Shown: in pieces, positions 44,285 through 53,727 of the stretch
Position numbering within the stretch: the first letter of the stretch is position 1
How the letters are laid out: every line of letters starts with the position of its first letter
DNA from: Erythrobasidium yunnanense
Taxonomy: Eukaryota > Basidiomycota > Cystobasidiomycetes > Erythrobasidiales > Erythrobasidiaceae
Assembly: GCA_001600175.1 (NCBI GenBank)
Contig: BCJC01000006.1
Location: forward strand, 1,317,968-1,381,967
DNA: 64,000 bases
Direction: 5' to 3'
Program-made: the position numbers and the translations under genes
The notes under the pieces: generated by a model
Told to the model about the DNA's origin: nothing
Databases searched by the model: none
The model's input: the letters and a program-made list of their open reading frames with translations, nothing else

Positions 44285-45340
44285 ATGCGAGCTCTGGTCT
44301 TCGCGACATTCATCTGCCTCTGCATCTTCGCGGGATGCAGCTATGCCTCTATCGGTGACCGCAGTGCAGCGTACAGGGCCTGCGTAGCTGCCTGTATCAC
44401 CGAATCTGGCCAACAATGCAAACTACCATGGTCCCTCCGCTGGTCTCGCTGGACCTGCCTCGATGAATGCTCCTATCAATGCATACACAAACTCACAGAC
44501 ATCGTCCTCTCCCCCTCCATGAGCCAGCTCGACGAGCAGCGCTCCCTTCCTGGTCTTCCTCTAAACACCGTCGTGCAGTTTCACGGGAAATGGCCATTCT
44601 ACCGCTTTATGGGCATACAGGAACCTCTCTCCGTCCTGTTCAGCTTGGTGAACCTATATATGCACGCGAAATACGGCTGGATACTGCAGAAGCGGATGCC
44701 AAAGGAGACGCCTAAACAACTACGGCACGCATATAGGCTTATTCCGATAGCGGGAGTGAATCTCTGGATATGGTCTACTGTCTTCCATACGCGCGATAGG
44801 CCGTGGACGGAGAAGCTCGACTACTTCTCAGCTGCTCTGAGCATGATCTGCAACATGTACTTGGCGGTCGTACGGATAGCAGGGCTATATCCCTCACCTA
44901 CTCAGCGGGATCAGACAGACTACCATCGATCCACACGCTTTCTCTTGGCGATAGTCCTCTCTACCATCTTCATCGCCCACGTTTCCTATCTCACGCTCTG
45001 GCGCTTCGACTACGGCTACAACATGCTCTTCAACATGTCAGTGGGGATGCTACACAATCTCATATGGGGAGCATGGACATTCCACCAATATCGTCTACCG
45101 AAGAACAAGCGTCCTCCCCATTTCTTGATGCCGCTAGGCGTCCTTACGCTCCTTAGCAGCTTGACTGCGTTGGAGTTGCTGGATTTCCCGCCGATAGGCA
45201 GAGCGCTAGACGCTCACGCCCTCTGGCATGCTAGTACGATCATGGTCGTCAAATGGTGGTATGTCGCGCTGCTCAAGGATGCGAGGTGGAATTTGGGACA
45301 TGAGGGTGGTTTGAGAGGCGATAGGGAGCGCTTAGCGTAG
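44285..45340 (+). CDS. PER1: PER1/PGAP3 GPI-anchor lipid-remodelling protein (351 residues)
   Basis: Per1 is an ER membrane phospholipase A2-type enzyme that removes the unsaturated acyl chain from GPI anchors during remodelling. Intronless. The signal sequence is MRALVFATFICLCIFAGCSYA. The lumenal Cys-rich segment follows, with YRACVAACITESGQQC and WTCLDECSYQCIHKLTD. Family motifs are QFHGKWPFYRFMGIQEP, SVLFSLVNLYMHAKYG, WIWSTVFHTRDRPWTEKLDYFSA and NMLFNMSVGMLHNLIWGAW. The last is LDAHALWHASTIMVVKWWY. The conserved His residues in FHTRD and LWHAST belong to the CREST superfamily hydrolase core. About seven helices are visible. The first ATG in frame directly precedes the signal peptide. The window also holds a GPI-anchor-like substrate candidate at 57960-59499. 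Confidence 0.95.
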   Translation: MRALVFATFICLCIFAGCSYASIGDRSAAYRACVAACITESGQQCKLPWSLRWSRWTCLDECSYQCIHKLTDIVLSPSMSQLDEQRSLPGLPLNTVVQFHGKWPFYRFMGIQEPLSVLFSLVNLYMHAKYGWILQKRMPKETPKQLRHAYRLIPIAGVNLWIWSTVFHTRDRPWTEKLDYFSAALSMICNMYLAVVRIAGLYPSPTQRDQTDYHRSTRFLLAIVLSTIFIAHVSYLTLWRFDYGYNMLFNMSVGMLHNLIWGAWTFHQYRLPKNKRPPHFLMPLGVLTLLSSLTALELLDFPPIGRALDAHALWHASTIMVVKWWYVALLKDARWNLGHEGGLRGDRERLA

Positions 45341-45499
45341 TTCTGTATATGTAGTGGCGGGGTTGTGCTATATTCGGGCATTAGATGAAGGTCAGCACCT
45401 GGCCGCTGGTTGACTTCCGTCGGTCTCGATGACCATTCATGATATGCTCGCATCGAACTGAACAAAATCTGGTAGCTCGCGACTAAGACGACCTTCAAG

Positions 45500-46927
45500 A
45501 TGTCTTTCTCTTCCTTCCGACACGACAAACCCGCTTGCAAATCTAACAAGCAAGCCCGGCATCAAGACAAAGCACGTCTCCGATGCTAATGTCTACTCAG
45601 AACGTCAAGACGTACGGCATGCGTCTCCTCTGAATGACCAGATCACTGCTAATCAGCCGTCGTACAAAGAGGCCCAAGCGCGACCTTCGAATCATGCCCA
45701 GTCGAAATCCTCATCCTTATAGTCAGACAATTTGGGCCTTACCTTACAAGCTACCAACGCAAGGAGTCCTGGACTATATGTGATCTCGACATAGGCTCCT
45801 TGAAGCGACTTCGTTTGGTCAACAAGCGCCTGCAACGCTTGGCTGAGGCAGAACTCTATCGCGTACCTCACGTTCTTTTCGCACGCCGATGGGACTATTT
45901 GACGAGCGAGCATGTCAATATCTGGCCGAAAGCAGCTGTACATGCGGAAGCTGTTTGGGTATTGGGCTCTGCGGTCTTCTTCTCTCGCCTACTCAGTATG
46001 GGTTTTCAAGGCCTCACGTGGTTGGACCTCATCTTCGGTCCTGGTCGTGGTCATACCGAAGAATGCGGATCTTTCGGAATCATGCATGCTGCTTCGATGA
46101 ATAGCCTTGTCGGTACGCTGAAAGGCATACAACTACGTTATCTCCAGGTCCAGCACCAGTCAGTGTTGATGGTAGACTTCAAGGACACAAGGCGGAGCAT
46201 TCAGATAGCGGCAGGCCACCCCACTCTGCAGGACTTTACCTGGTGCGGCTCCAGCAGACACGAGCAGGGCGAGATCTGCTCGATCGAGCCTCTTCAAATC
46301 GTCAAGCCTACTCGTAACCTCCGCTCCTTTCTTTGCGAGAACGTCACCAATGCCGAGCTTAGCTGGATATTCGCTTCTCTAGGCGAAGTACCAGCGCTTC
46401 GCGAACTCACGCTGGCCCGGCGATACAGCTCCGATGTCTTACCAAGTATACCAGATAAAATAGCATCTCAGCTCATAGGGTTGAGGCTTTTCGGGACTTA
46501 TCCAGACCCGATACAACTCTCTCGGCTGGAGAGTCTGTCGAGATTCCATGATCTAGAAGAATTGGCTTTCGGCGACATCCTACAGAATGCTGGAGCAGAT
46601 TCAAGCCTACTCGATGGTGTTTGCCTGCGGAGCCTCAAGTATCTGGAAAGCACCTCAGAGTTGGCATTCAAGACCAACACAGCTCTGTTTCGATGGGCCA
46701 AGAATACTGATCTGCTACCAAAACTTCAGACTCTGCATGTACGCAGAGAGAGCACGGGTGCAAGTCTCAGCTGGCCTGAGATGGCGGAAGCTGCGGAGAT
46801 GGGTGATATTCTGGAGGAGCTACTGGCGGCGCGACAGGATCTCCAATTAACGCCTGTCAAGATCAGACAGCGAATGGAGAACAGGCTGAGAAGGTATAGG
46901 GCGTTTCAAGGGAATCCAACAGAGTAG
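45500..46927 (+). CDS. F-box-like protein, family member 2 (5' end uncertain)
   Basis: The main exon (about 45657-46927) codes for 422 residues, starting with an F-box-like segment ESCPVEILILIVRQFG ... LKRLRLVNKRLQRLAEAELYRVP. It is followed by AVWVLGSAVFFSRLLSMGF, matching LSLAGSAAFFAGLLSASF of the gene at 51394. Leu-rich stretches (LRELTLARR, LRSLKYLES) and the tail TPVKIRQRMENRLRRY come after. There is no in-frame ATG before the F-box, but an acceptor with branch point (CTGCTAATCAG) ends at 45656. The best phase match is an exon 45500-45575 beginning MSFSSFRHDKP with a weak GTCTCC donor. I therefore give 45500 as a tentative start. Alternatively the 5' part is decayed. It is a paralogue of the genes at 37069 and 51394. 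Confidence 0.6.
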
Positions 46928-47558
46928 AAGGGCTGAAGCTTCAAGGTCTTCCTCTATAGCAAGGTCTTGGCAGATCTGAAGCTGCTGAAATTATTCTTCC
47001 GAATAATCTCAGTGTAAACCAATGTATTTGCGACTCGTGGAATCCTTCTTGTCCGACCAAGGCGCTGTCGAGCACACCTCTTGCCGTTCTACTATCCGAA
47101 AGCGGCAGTCCCGAGAAATTCAAGGAAGAATAGAATGGCAGACCAGCTTGTATACATACAAAGCGCTTCAGTGCTACCGAGTCAATGCGCATCCCGACTC
47201 CCGCTGCTCGCGGCATCTCGAGAAGAAGACACTGCCGACTCGAAGTGACAAGAGCGACCGCACCTTTTATAGCGGAGGAGATGTATGTCCCCAAAGGATA
47301 TATAAGATGGGGTTGAAGTCAGGTAAACAATTGACTTCTGCAAGATCCCGTCTTGCCGTTCTGTAGGGCTGTGATCTGGATCCGAGCAAGGCCTAGAGCT
47401 CAAAGAAACAGACGTCCCGACAGACCCACAGTCTGAGATATCTACGAGCTTCAAAGCAAATCAGAACCAGATTTTTGCATATTGTATATGCTATACAGTC
47501 TCTCCTCCTGTCATCTTACTGATAACCGTGCTCCTGGACGGTATTCTTCGTGACAGCA
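46928..47558. other. Intergenic stretch before a membrane-protein gene
   Basis: 631 bases with short open frames on both strands and no recognisable domain. It presumably holds the 3' end of the F-box-like gene and the promoter of the gene at 47559. Confidence 0.35.
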
Positions 47559-49984
47559 ATGAGCACCTACAGCAACGTCCAATATGCGCAAATGCCCATG
47601 CCTTATCCGTCATACAGCCCATCACAGCTCTCTCCTTCGTATTCACGAAAGGCACCCTCCTTGAAGAGGTCGCCGTCCACCTCTCTGCACAGTGCTGCCA
47701 CAGGCCATAATCCCACTGCAAATCACTCCTGGATCGTGGTTCTTCTTCATACATGGCTACCTTTCCTGTATTTTCTCCTACTTCTCGCTGCTATGTGGGG
47801 GTAGGCCTGCAGATGCTTTTGAACTTGGGGATAGTATCATGGCTGAAGTAGGACACCCTCTCCATTATCTCTTCAGATTGACCGCAGCCACTCAAAGAGC
47901 AGAAGGACACCAAATAGAGATAAGATGTAAGTTCCGTCTAATTCTAGTCGTGAATGCTCAAGGAGCTAACTTGAGCTACGGACCTCCAGCCGAGGCATTT
48001 TATCAGTTTGGCTTTCAGAATCCCACCATTCTGATCGCACTGTACACGTTGATGTCTTCAATACTGAACGCTGTAAGCGGAGCCTGCCGAGTATAGGGAA
48101 AATGGCCGTCTGATGCACTTCCGCAGATCCTTCTTTGGTGCTTCTCAATGGCTGTCACGTCCTACGCCAGATACAGGCTCTGCAACGGTGGCAGGTTTAC
48201 GATACAGACTTTGTCTTCCCTGACTGCGGCGAAGAACGGGGCTTTTCCTTTCCAAGTCTCAACTGTACGCTGGAGAGTAGTGCAACTGGTCTGCTGGGCC
48301 AGCTTCCTTTCCACTGTCGCCAGTTTCAACGCGGTCCTACTTCGTAGGCCCGACTGGACATTCCGCCATGTTGGCCAAATCTGACATATCTTTCCTTGCT
48401 TCACCTGTGCAGCTTCTCTGACGGATTACACGCAACCAATCTCGACCCAAGAGCTTGATTTAGCCGACCCTTCCTTCTTGAGTTTCTATACTGCAGCGAA
48501 CAAGACGGACTACTATCGCTGCTCTCGCTGGTCATTCACACGGGGTATCATGCTCAGTCCCTGTCCTGCTGGCACAGCTTTTACCGCAATTACTTTCTCT
48601 GGCGTTGCCAGATTTGAGAGGTAAGTCTGGTTCACATTGTCTCAGATCTACCTTGTCGGGAGGCCTTAATTAATGGTTCTTCGCTTTCGCCCTGGGTTTT
48701 ACTACAACAGCGCGGAGAGACAGAGCCTATCGTGTAAGTCCCCGATTTCGGGCAATCATCCGAATGACTATGTTTATACCTGCACAGATCTACGACTCGG
48801 TCCTCTCACTTATAGCGGTGGTACCCGTGGGACTCTTCCCTTCACAACGTTTGAGGACAATCTTCCGAATTCTTTCACCTCAGCCGGTCAGCTGTCTCAC
48901 CGCCCAGCCGCATCGCGCAACTATAGCATTGCTTTCGATCTTCAAGGCGTCAGCGCACAGGTGATCTGTCAGGATACTTCTACGTCTCCAATCTCGCTAG
49001 ATGGACGTGTAGCATGCAATCCCGGCGCCTCTACCCCTTCCCTTGTCACCAATCCGAATTTACGCATGCATGCTGCGTACTGCAACTCGACTATTGCGAA
49101 AGGTAGCTACGACTTTTTTATGCGCTACTATGGAGACTATGTGCACAGAGACGAGAACGGTAGACCTCATAATGAAAACTTTACGTGCTCAATAAGACCG
49201 GTGGTCACTCAAGAGAAAGCAGAATATAGATCCGCAGACCATGCAACGGTCTTCCCATACAATTCGACAATCCTCTCGACTGTTTCATTTCCTCCACCTC
49301 TGGCCGAGCGCATATTGCAGACTTTGGTTGCAATGATGGTCCAATTCGGTCAGAACTCAGTAGACAATCTGTTTGCCGAAACTGTCGTGCAACTCACAAC
49401 ATCATACTTCAACGGTAGCTACTCGGCTTGGCCTTTGGTCTTGGAACATCAGCTGGACGGGATGTTCTCCTACGTGAGTCTACATTGAAACTCTCGAACA
49501 CTAGTTATCAATTCGCTTGATAACCCAGCTCGCTTCTTACGAACGAGTTCTTGCAGAAGATTATGCCAGTATCAAGGCTGTCAACCTCAAACGCTTGTCA
49601 AGCCGAGGTCAGCTGCTACACTCTACATTTGCATACTCAGTCGGATATCGAAACTACCTCCTACGTGAGCTTGTTCGACCAAACCATAGCCGACTTATCA
49701 CGCGTCAGGCTGACTACGCTATGTGTACAGTCATACCAGTCACGGTCGCCTGCTTCCTCGGGATCATATTCGTAATCTTGGGCGCCTCGTTCCGGAGAGA
49801 TGTGCCAAGATTCGATCCAATGAGTTCGACCTCACTGATAATAGCATCGTCCGTTGGCAACCTCTACCTGGAGGAGTCGGCAAGGGAAGGCTCATCGCCG
49901 GATGATAAGCTCGCTAATGAGACGGAGATAGCTTATCGGGCTTTACATTCCAACGGTTGCAAAGGGTTGTCTCGAGCGATATGA
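47559..49984 (+). CDS. Multi-span membrane protein with large extracellular domain (654 residues)
   Basis: Eight exons: 47559-47800, 47877-47926, 47990-48072, 48127-48343, 48413-48620, 48711-48733, 48788-49473 and 49529-49984. The N-terminal cytosolic tail is Tyr/Pro/Ser-rich (MSTYSNVQYAQMPMPYPS). Membrane helices are near residues 57-80 (WIVVLLHTWLPFLYFLLLLAAMW), 105-135 across an intron (ILIALYTLMSSILNAILLWCF) and 170-195 (WRVVQLVCWASFLSTVASF). The last is near the C-terminus (VIPVTVACFLGIIFVILGASF). Between the last two lies about 360 residues with Asn-x-Ser/Thr sites and cysteines, so probably extracellular. The layout resembles a widespread, uncharacterised fungal plasma-membrane family; I cannot name a function. 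The 23-base exon 48711-48733 and the stop-free 54-base intron after it are the least certain parts. Confidence 0.75.
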
Positions 49985-50280
49985 GCAGCGCGTGGAAGCT
50001 GACAGTTGGGGATATAAGTAAGTTGGTTGAGTGATAAGGTTGTGAGCTGAGTGTGGAGACATGGTCTGGTATAAATCAGGGGCAATGGCCATATGCTGCT
50101 GCAGCCACCCTTGAGCACTAAAGCCTGTAGCCTGCCAGCAATCTTTGTACTGGGTAGGCAGATGTCATTGTATCAATACATGCTGCGAATGACTACAGCT
50201 CTTCAATCTCCCCTAACGATTGTCGAGTCCCATAATCCCTGCTACGTAATTAGAAACAACACGGCATTCGAAAAGCGGTA

Positions 50281-51281
50281 TCAGTGGGGATTTTGAATGA
50301 AAGTTGCAACCAGGCCAATGTGATCGGAAAGGAAAGCTCGTGTAGAACCCTCCAAGCTTTCTTCACCAAACGTTGAGATTTGGGAGGGGTTCATGAACGA
50401 AGACGGCCACTGAAACACTCCGTCTATGCGCTTCACTTCAGAAGCGGTGCTGCTCGGATATGTCAAGCCGAATGTATAGCCAGGCTCTGATGGATGGAGC
50501 ACTTTCCAAAGATCGACGAAGCCTGCGAGTGTAATCGTGTCCATGCCTTCTTTCGTATAGAAGTTGGTGTCCCCTGCCAGGAGCGTCATCTTAGGATGGA
50601 CCTGGTCTGCTAGGAGCGCCGCCAGCTTGACTTGCTCCCAGCGTGCCATCCCTTCCTCTTCTAACGACTGAAGATGAACATTGATGACTTGCAAACGTCT
50701 TGCACCGTTCTTGATCTCGATGTCGACAATGTGCAGTGGTCGGAGCTCCTTCCCTTGGAAGCTGAGGTAAACGTCTCGAACGCCGAGTACGCTCGCGGTC
50801 TGCTTCCTGACCAAAGTCAACTGTCCATACCAAGTCGCTGAGCCATAAGAGACCCCAAAGATGCCATCACAGTTGGAGATGATCCACTTGCTCCGGACAT
50901 CCGGGTCTGCCTTGATTCGCGACAGACAGCCAGCGGTCATCTCTTGCAGACAGAATACATCCGCAAGCGAAGTACGTAAGGTGTGTAGAAGTGTATTTGT
51001 TCGAAGAGGCTCGTCTCGGCCGTCGAACCAACGATTGAGCGTAGCAATGATGAACGGATTATTAGACGCTGTCGGTAACGCCGACACCGGGGAGAGAGGA
51101 GTGGGAGGACGTGGTCGAGGATCGCAATGAAGCCATAAACCTCCATTGCTTGAAGAGCGATACTCGTAAGAGTACATTTGTTGGACGCGATAGCTGAAAG
51201 AGGGTGTCAGCACTTCAGTCTAGGACTATCGTTCTGCACCAGATCTGCTCACTTCATATGCGTGGAAGGTTTGATACTCAT
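50281..51281 (-). CDS. TDP2-like endonuclease/exonuclease/phosphatase family enzyme (313 residues)
   Basis: Exons 51253-51281 and 50281-51193 join through a 59-base intron; the short first exon gives MSIKPSTHMN. The fold motifs appear in order: FIIATLNRWFDG, DVFCLQEMT (metal-binding Glu), LQVINVHLQS, TLLAGDTNFY (Asp/Asn pair), RIDGVFQ and FLSDHIGLVATF (catalytic SDH). This set and the T-x-N / GDTN / SDH spelling resemble tyrosyl-DNA phosphodiesterase 2, which frees 5'-DNA ends from trapped topoisomerase II. Related Mg-dependent phosphodiesterases (CCR4-like, sphingomyelinase-like) cannot be excluded. There is no signal peptide, so it is cytosolic or nuclear. The gene is divergent from an F-box gene, with only 112 bases between starts. 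Confidence 0.8.
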
Positions 51282-51393
51282 CGCGCGCCTTGCTTGCAGC
51301 CAGCTTGCGACGCCTGCGTACAAGAGTATCATCAAGTCTGAGTGAACCGGTCCGATTTCTTTCTCTCTCCATCACCATCCCCGATCCGTGCAA
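51282..51393. promoter_or_regulatory. Very short divergent promoter TDP2-like / F-box-like gene
   Basis: 112 bases separate two divergent start codons, the shortest such gap in the window. Both leaders must be very short or overlap. Confidence 0.45.
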
Positions 51394-52710
51394 ATGTCGT
51401 ATATTCAAGTTCCTTCCATGGCCAACGACAGTAGCAACGTAGATGCAGTGGCAGTCACGTCGACAAGCAAGACTGGCTTCCTCTCGCTGCCGGAAGAAGT
51501 CCTGCTGCGCATCTTCAAGGAAGTCGCTGGCAAGGTCGTCCTAGATGAAGAGAATCAAATCTATAGCAGGAACTATAATGGCAGTCGGTATTTACGCAAT
51601 CTACGTCTCGTTGACAGACGCTTTGCGAGCATCGCCCAGCTGGAAACGTACTGTGCTCCCAACACTATGAAATACAGCAGCTTGGAAGCACTTTCTTGTG
51701 ACGACCTCCATATTCTCATTCGTCCCGGAGTCACTCAGCTGGCTCGGAAATTGAGTCTGGCTGGCTCAGCAGCCTTCTTCGCCGGCCTACTCTCAGCTTC
51801 GTTCCGCCATATCACGGCACTCTCGCTGGTTTTCTCAGTCGTTCATGTTTACGACTTGAGCATGTCTCAGACTGTCAACGTCACCAATGTAAAGTCGCTC
51901 AAGCGCTTGCGCCAAACTCTACGCACACTCCCTTTACAAGAGCTTCGTATCAGCTACCCGCAAGGTGGCATTCAAGAAGCAATGTCCTCTGAAGAATGTA
52001 TGCACACGGTACTTTTGGGCGCAGCTCACCCGACAATACGACACTTCTTCATCGAAGGCGACTTCGACAGGTGGGGTGAAGACAGTAAGGTAGCTGAAGT
52101 CGGCGGCCTCCCACCAATAGACGCGTCCTTCCTTGCTTCTATCACCGTGCGGGACTTTACACAGACAGATGTCCAGCTTCTCCTCACCGGCCTGGGCAAC
52201 CTGCCCAAGCTCTCGTCTCTGATAATGAAGAGGGATGACTACGACTGGGAGGACATGGCGAGAACGCTTGCCGCTTTCACACCGCGGGTAGGAGCTAGTC
52301 TTGCGAGCCTGACTCTCACCACCTGTAGCCTGCAAGTCGAGCTCTGGCAAGCATTGGCAGACCTCCCCGCCTTGGAGGTGCTTATACTGGAATTCGTTCC
52401 TTATTGCCAAGATGAAGCTCCGGACACGTTGCGTCTTCCAAACTTGAGGTCTTTACGCTTCCATGTAGAAGCCGAGGCTATCGATGCCTATGCTGTCATG
52501 TTCCATTGGGCAACAAGAACAGACCTGCTGCCCAAACTGTTGACCGTATACTCAAAGATGGAGAACGACGATTGCAGTTTCTTACCGGCAGTAGCACTCG
52601 AGGCTGGTCTTGCAGCGTACAGGGAGCTTTGCGGAGCGAGGAGTAATATCAAAGTACATCCAGAGGACTTCGAAGAGTGGACTCTGAGACTCCTTGCACA
52701 AAAGTCATGA
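51394..52710 (+). CDS. F-box-like protein, family member 3 (438 residues)
   Basis: Intronless. It has the clearest F-box of the family: FLSLPEEVLLRIFKEVAG (about 30-47), then YLRNLRLVDRRFASIAQLETY followed by APNTMKYSSL, matching VPNTMKANYSGL in the gene at 37069. LSLAGSAAFFAGLLSASF and LPLQELRISYP are shared in spirit with its paralogues. Leu-rich segments such as LPKLSSLIMKRDD, LASLTLTTCSL and LPNLRSLRFHVEA suggest a degenerate LRR target-binding surface. The end, IKVHPEDFEEWTLRLL, corresponds to IRIHPADLRERLSQY of member 1. The ATG at 51394 is the first in frame. The likely role is an SCF ubiquitin-ligase adaptor; the substrate is unknown. Confidence 0.85.
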   Translation: MSYIQVPSMANDSSNVDAVAVTSTSKTGFLSLPEEVLLRIFKEVAGKVVLDEENQIYSRNYNGSRYLRNLRLVDRRFASIAQLETYCAPNTMKYSSLEALSCDDLHILIRPGVTQLARKLSLAGSAAFFAGLLSASFRHITALSLVFSVVHVYDLSMSQTVNVTNVKSLKRLRQTLRTLPLQELRISYPQGGIQEAMSSEECMHTVLLGAAHPTIRHFFIEGDFDRWGEDSKVAEVGGLPPIDASFLASITVRDFTQTDVQLLLTGLGNLPKLSSLIMKRDDYDWEDMARTLAAFTPRVGASLASLTLTTCSLQVELWQALADLPALEVLILEFVPYCQDEAPDTLRLPNLRSLRFHVEAEAIDAYAVMFHWATRTDLLPKLLTVYSKMENDDCSFLPAVALEAGLAAYRELCGARSNIKVHPEDFEEWTLRLLAQKS

Positions 52711-52804
52711 CGAAACGCCGAAACGTGACTCGCCCTCGGCCAGATCGATGTCGCGGGTGGCATATAGAATGCATCGCCGGTAAGCCCAGGTATATTAGAC
52801 AATA

Positions 52805-53188
52805 TCAAGACATATCAGACTCTGACTTGACAAGCGGCTCTGCCTCCTCCTCCAGCTCATCCTCGAAATGCACCCTCTTCATCTCTACATCCTTCAAGCT
52901 GACCGACGCACGCCGACGAGATGCCTGATCTTCAAGTGCCCGTCGATGATGGATGGACGCTGACTGTATGAGCTGCGACTGTGAATGAGCTGCATGCGGG
53001 TGTGCCAGTCTTGTCCTTGGGCGCTTCGGCCGACAGTCTGGGTCCATGAAAGGTCTATCCAAGCTGTCGCTCTGCGCAAAGACTGCACCACTGAAAGCTC
53101 TTTCGAAGAATGTATACGGTGGAGACCAGACAGAGTTCAGCGACATCTCGCTGTCTGACCTCTTGCGCTTTCCAGCCGAGTGCGACAT
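52805..53188 (-). CDS. Small hypothetical protein (127 residues)
   Basis: An intronless frame starting MSHSAGKRKRSDSEMSLNS. It holds two basic clusters (GKRKRS; CRPKRPRTRL) that look like nuclear-localisation signals and an acidic C-terminus (HFEDELEEEAEPLVKSES). Composition suggests a disordered nuclear protein. No family was recognised. The codon pattern is plausible but the frame could be chance. It lies between the 3' end of an F-box-like gene and a 539-base intergenic stretch. Confidence 0.45.
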   Translation of the reverse strand: MSHSAGKRKRSDSEMSLNSVWSPPYTFFERAFSGAVFAQSDSLDRPFMDPDCRPKRPRTRLAHPHAAHSQSQLIQSASIHHRRALEDQASRRRASVSLKDVEMKRVHFEDELEEEAEPLVKSESDMS

Positions 53189-53727
53189 GATTGGAGAGAT
53201 AGCTAGGCTGGACTGGAGCAGTGGAATATGTCACAGTGATATGGACCAGAACGTAGTGTCTCCAGGACAGCAAGAGAGAGAGAGCCCAGCACGTCCAAAA
53301 GCGAGACAGCGGTTTTTTAACGAGGCAATGCTTTACCGCAAACAAGCTGTGACTCGGATGCTGTGTAGTAGCCAAGAGGGTTAGATAGAGGTGAAGTAGG
53401 AGGTGCTTGCGACGATGTAGGATGTAAAGCTTTTCATGCAAGCTTTTGACGCCGGACTTTCTGGCGCAATCCGACTGCGAGCTCTTCCATGACTTCTAGC
53501 TGCAGCGTAACGATGAAGAACGGCAGCATCTTCTCTCTGATTGATGAGCTTGGCTTGATTGTTTGCCGGGAGGACAAAGCTGCAGCCCACATGCCTCGTA
53601 CATCCTGCTGCGGGCCTCACAACAAGACAGCATTCCTCGCTGGCTGCTTTGATTCTGATTGAGTTGATTGACCCATAAGATATCAGTGCACACTACATAC
53701 GGTACTCCGTCCCACCAGTCTGCCGCC
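53189..53727. promoter_or_regulatory. Divergent region small gene / GH79 gene
   Basis: 539 bases. Open frames here lack starts in good context or domains. The GCCGCC immediately before 53728 is a strong Kozak-like start context for the glycosidase gene. Confidence 0.35.
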
